In this document: piece after piece, positions 32,874-33,671 of the stretch | Numbering within the stretch: the stretch's first letter is position 1 | Layout: each line of letters begins with the position of its first letter | Assembly: GCA_002424545.1 (NCBI GenBank) | Contig: DIKL01000070.1 | Coordinates: forward strand, 1 to 33,671 | Direction: 5' to 3' | DNA length: 33,671 bases | Source: Syntrophaceae bacterium UBA5619 | GTDB lineage: Bacteria > Desulfobacterota > Syntrophia > Syntrophales > UBA5619 | Made by a program: the position numbers and the translations under genes | Notes under the pieces: generated by a model | Database searches by the model: none | What the model was told of the DNA's origin: nothing | What the model saw: the letters and a program-made list of their open reading frames with translations, nothing else

Positions 32874-33671
32874 TTACAAGGGCGGAAGTGTCTCGTTTAC
32901 ATCGGCAAAGATGGCGCCGGCTGTTCGTTGCATGATGACCTCCATGGCCTTGAAGTAATCCCTTCGTACTTTCGGGTTCGATATCCGGCAGTAACGTTGC
33001 GTGGTTCTGATGGAGTTGTGCCCCAGAAGATCCTGGATCGTAGAGAGATCGGTGTCGGCATTCAACATCTGTGTGGCCATCGTATGGCGAAGATGGTGAC
33101 AGGAGATTTTCAGGTTTGTTCTGCGGGCATAATATTCCATCCGTTTCTGGATGCCGCGAATGGATATGGGCTGTCCGGTAAGAGGCCCTTTCTCTACCAG
33201 AAAGACCTTTTTCACTTTGTTCGTTGGTCTCACCCGGAGGTACTCCAGGAGGGCATGAAGGGCGTCGTTGCTGATATAGACAATCCGATCCTTGGCGCCC
33301 TTGCCGTCCTGGATAAACAGGATTCTGCGTTTAAGATCAATGTTACCGAGGGAAAGATGGGCAACTTCTTCCACCCGTAATCCGCATCGGAGCATAATCA
33401 TAAACATGGCTCGATCCCTTGGCCCTTTCAGATTCTTGAAAAGGGTTTCTATCTGCTCCTCTTTGAGATGCTTGGGAAGCCCCCTGGGGAGCTTCATAAT
33501 ATTCGGCTTCTTCACCGGGTTCACGATCGGGACTTCCTCATCTTCCGCGAGGTAGTGATAAAACTGACATACGCTGTTGAGATAACAGTTTATCGTTTTT
33601 GGCTTTAACCGTTTGCCGAGGAGTGTCAACGGTCTTTTCAAAGTGAGCCATTTTCGGTCGTGAAAAGTGAG
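32874..33671 (-). CDS. Tyrosine recombinase/integrase, 5' end beyond the window
   Basis: Phage-integrase-family protein that cuts and rejoins DNA through a tyrosine. The catalytic set is complete: Arg in MLRCGLRVEEVAHL, Lys in QDGKGAKDRIV, His-x2-Arg in CHHLRHTMA, His in LLGHNSIRTT and the nucleophile Tyr in TTQRYCRI. The N-terminal SAM-like DNA-binding domain begins in LKPKTINCYLNSVCQFYHYLAE. A TTG at 33641 is the first start-like codon, but the frame stays open and domain-like (HDRKWLTL) to the last base, so the gene most likely continues past the window. It resembles site-specific integrases of mobile elements more than XerC/D. Confidence 0.88.
   Translation of the reverse strand, partial: LTFHDRKWLTLKRPLTLLGKRLKPKTINCYLNSVCQFYHYLAEDEEVPIVNPVKKPNIMKLPRGLPKHLKEEQIETLFKNLKGPRDRAMFMIMLRCGLRVEEVAHLSLGNIDLKRRILFIQDGKGAKDRIVYISNDALHALLEYLRVRPTNKVKKVFLVEKGPLTGQPISIRGIQKRMEYYARRTNLKISCHHLRHTMATQMLNADTDLSTIQDLLGHNSIRTTQRYCRISNPKVRRDYFKAMEVIMQRTAGAIFADVNETLPPL

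Overview
The window is GC-rich and densely packed with long genes. Several families (a citryl-CoA-lyase-like pair, an acylating aldehyde dehydrogenase, a TRAP transporter, a VKOR-DsbA fusion) are common in anaerobic Desulfobacterota (former Deltaproteobacteria), so a Syntrophales- or Syntrophobacteria-like anaerobe is my best guess. This rests on protein resemblance only. No rRNA, tRNA or CRISPR array was found.

About 65% of the window (1-22200) looks like one organophosphonate island. phnW (2-aminoethylphosphonate, 2-AEP, transaminase) converges on a three-gene ABC transporter of the 2-AEP/iron type. Next come two paralogous class III PLP enzymes. The plus-strand one resembles PbfA, the (R)-1-hydroxy-2-aminoethylphosphonate ammonia-lyase; the other sits in an operon with a saccharopine-dehydrogenase-like oxidoreductase. 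A leftward block follows, read from 15726 down to 9754: two adjacent citryl-CoA-lyase/citrate-synthase-like proteins, a SauS-like CoA-acylating aldehyde dehydrogenase, a terminator, two HAD hydrolases and a phosphonoacetate hydrolase (phnA). Divergent from it are a TRAP transporter (dctPQM), a zinc alcohol dehydrogenase of a type found near phosphonate genes, and a LysR regulator.

The expected C-P hydrolase PhnX and a classical non-acylating phosphonoacetaldehyde dehydrogenase (PhnY) are absent. The layout suggests an undescribed variant: aminophosphonates go to phosphonoacetaldehyde (PhnW, PbfA), then to phosphonoacetyl-CoA (SauS-like enzyme), then by the paired citrate-synthase-like proteins to phosphonoacetate or a condensation product, and finally to acetate plus phosphate (PhnA). 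The two citrate-synthase-like proteins appear to lack two of the three classical catalytic residues. A 33-bp motif, gapless and about 80% invariant, lies upstream of phnW, the ABC operon and the citrate-synthase-like operon, always in the same orientation to the gene. It ties these units into one probable regulon.

The right part (22200-32200) is housekeeping or accessory: a DMT transporter, a C_GCAxxG_C_C protein, an SMR exporter with a terminator in its leader, a polyprenyl diphosphate synthase, an RsbV/RsbW-like pair, a periplasmic disulfide module (DsbC-like and VKOR-DsbA fusion) flanking an M29 aminopeptidase, a double hot-dog protein, and the NAD(P)HX repair enzyme. The last 1.5 kb is more AT-rich and carries a small orphan gene and a tyrosine recombinase cut by the window edge, suggesting the border of a mobile element.
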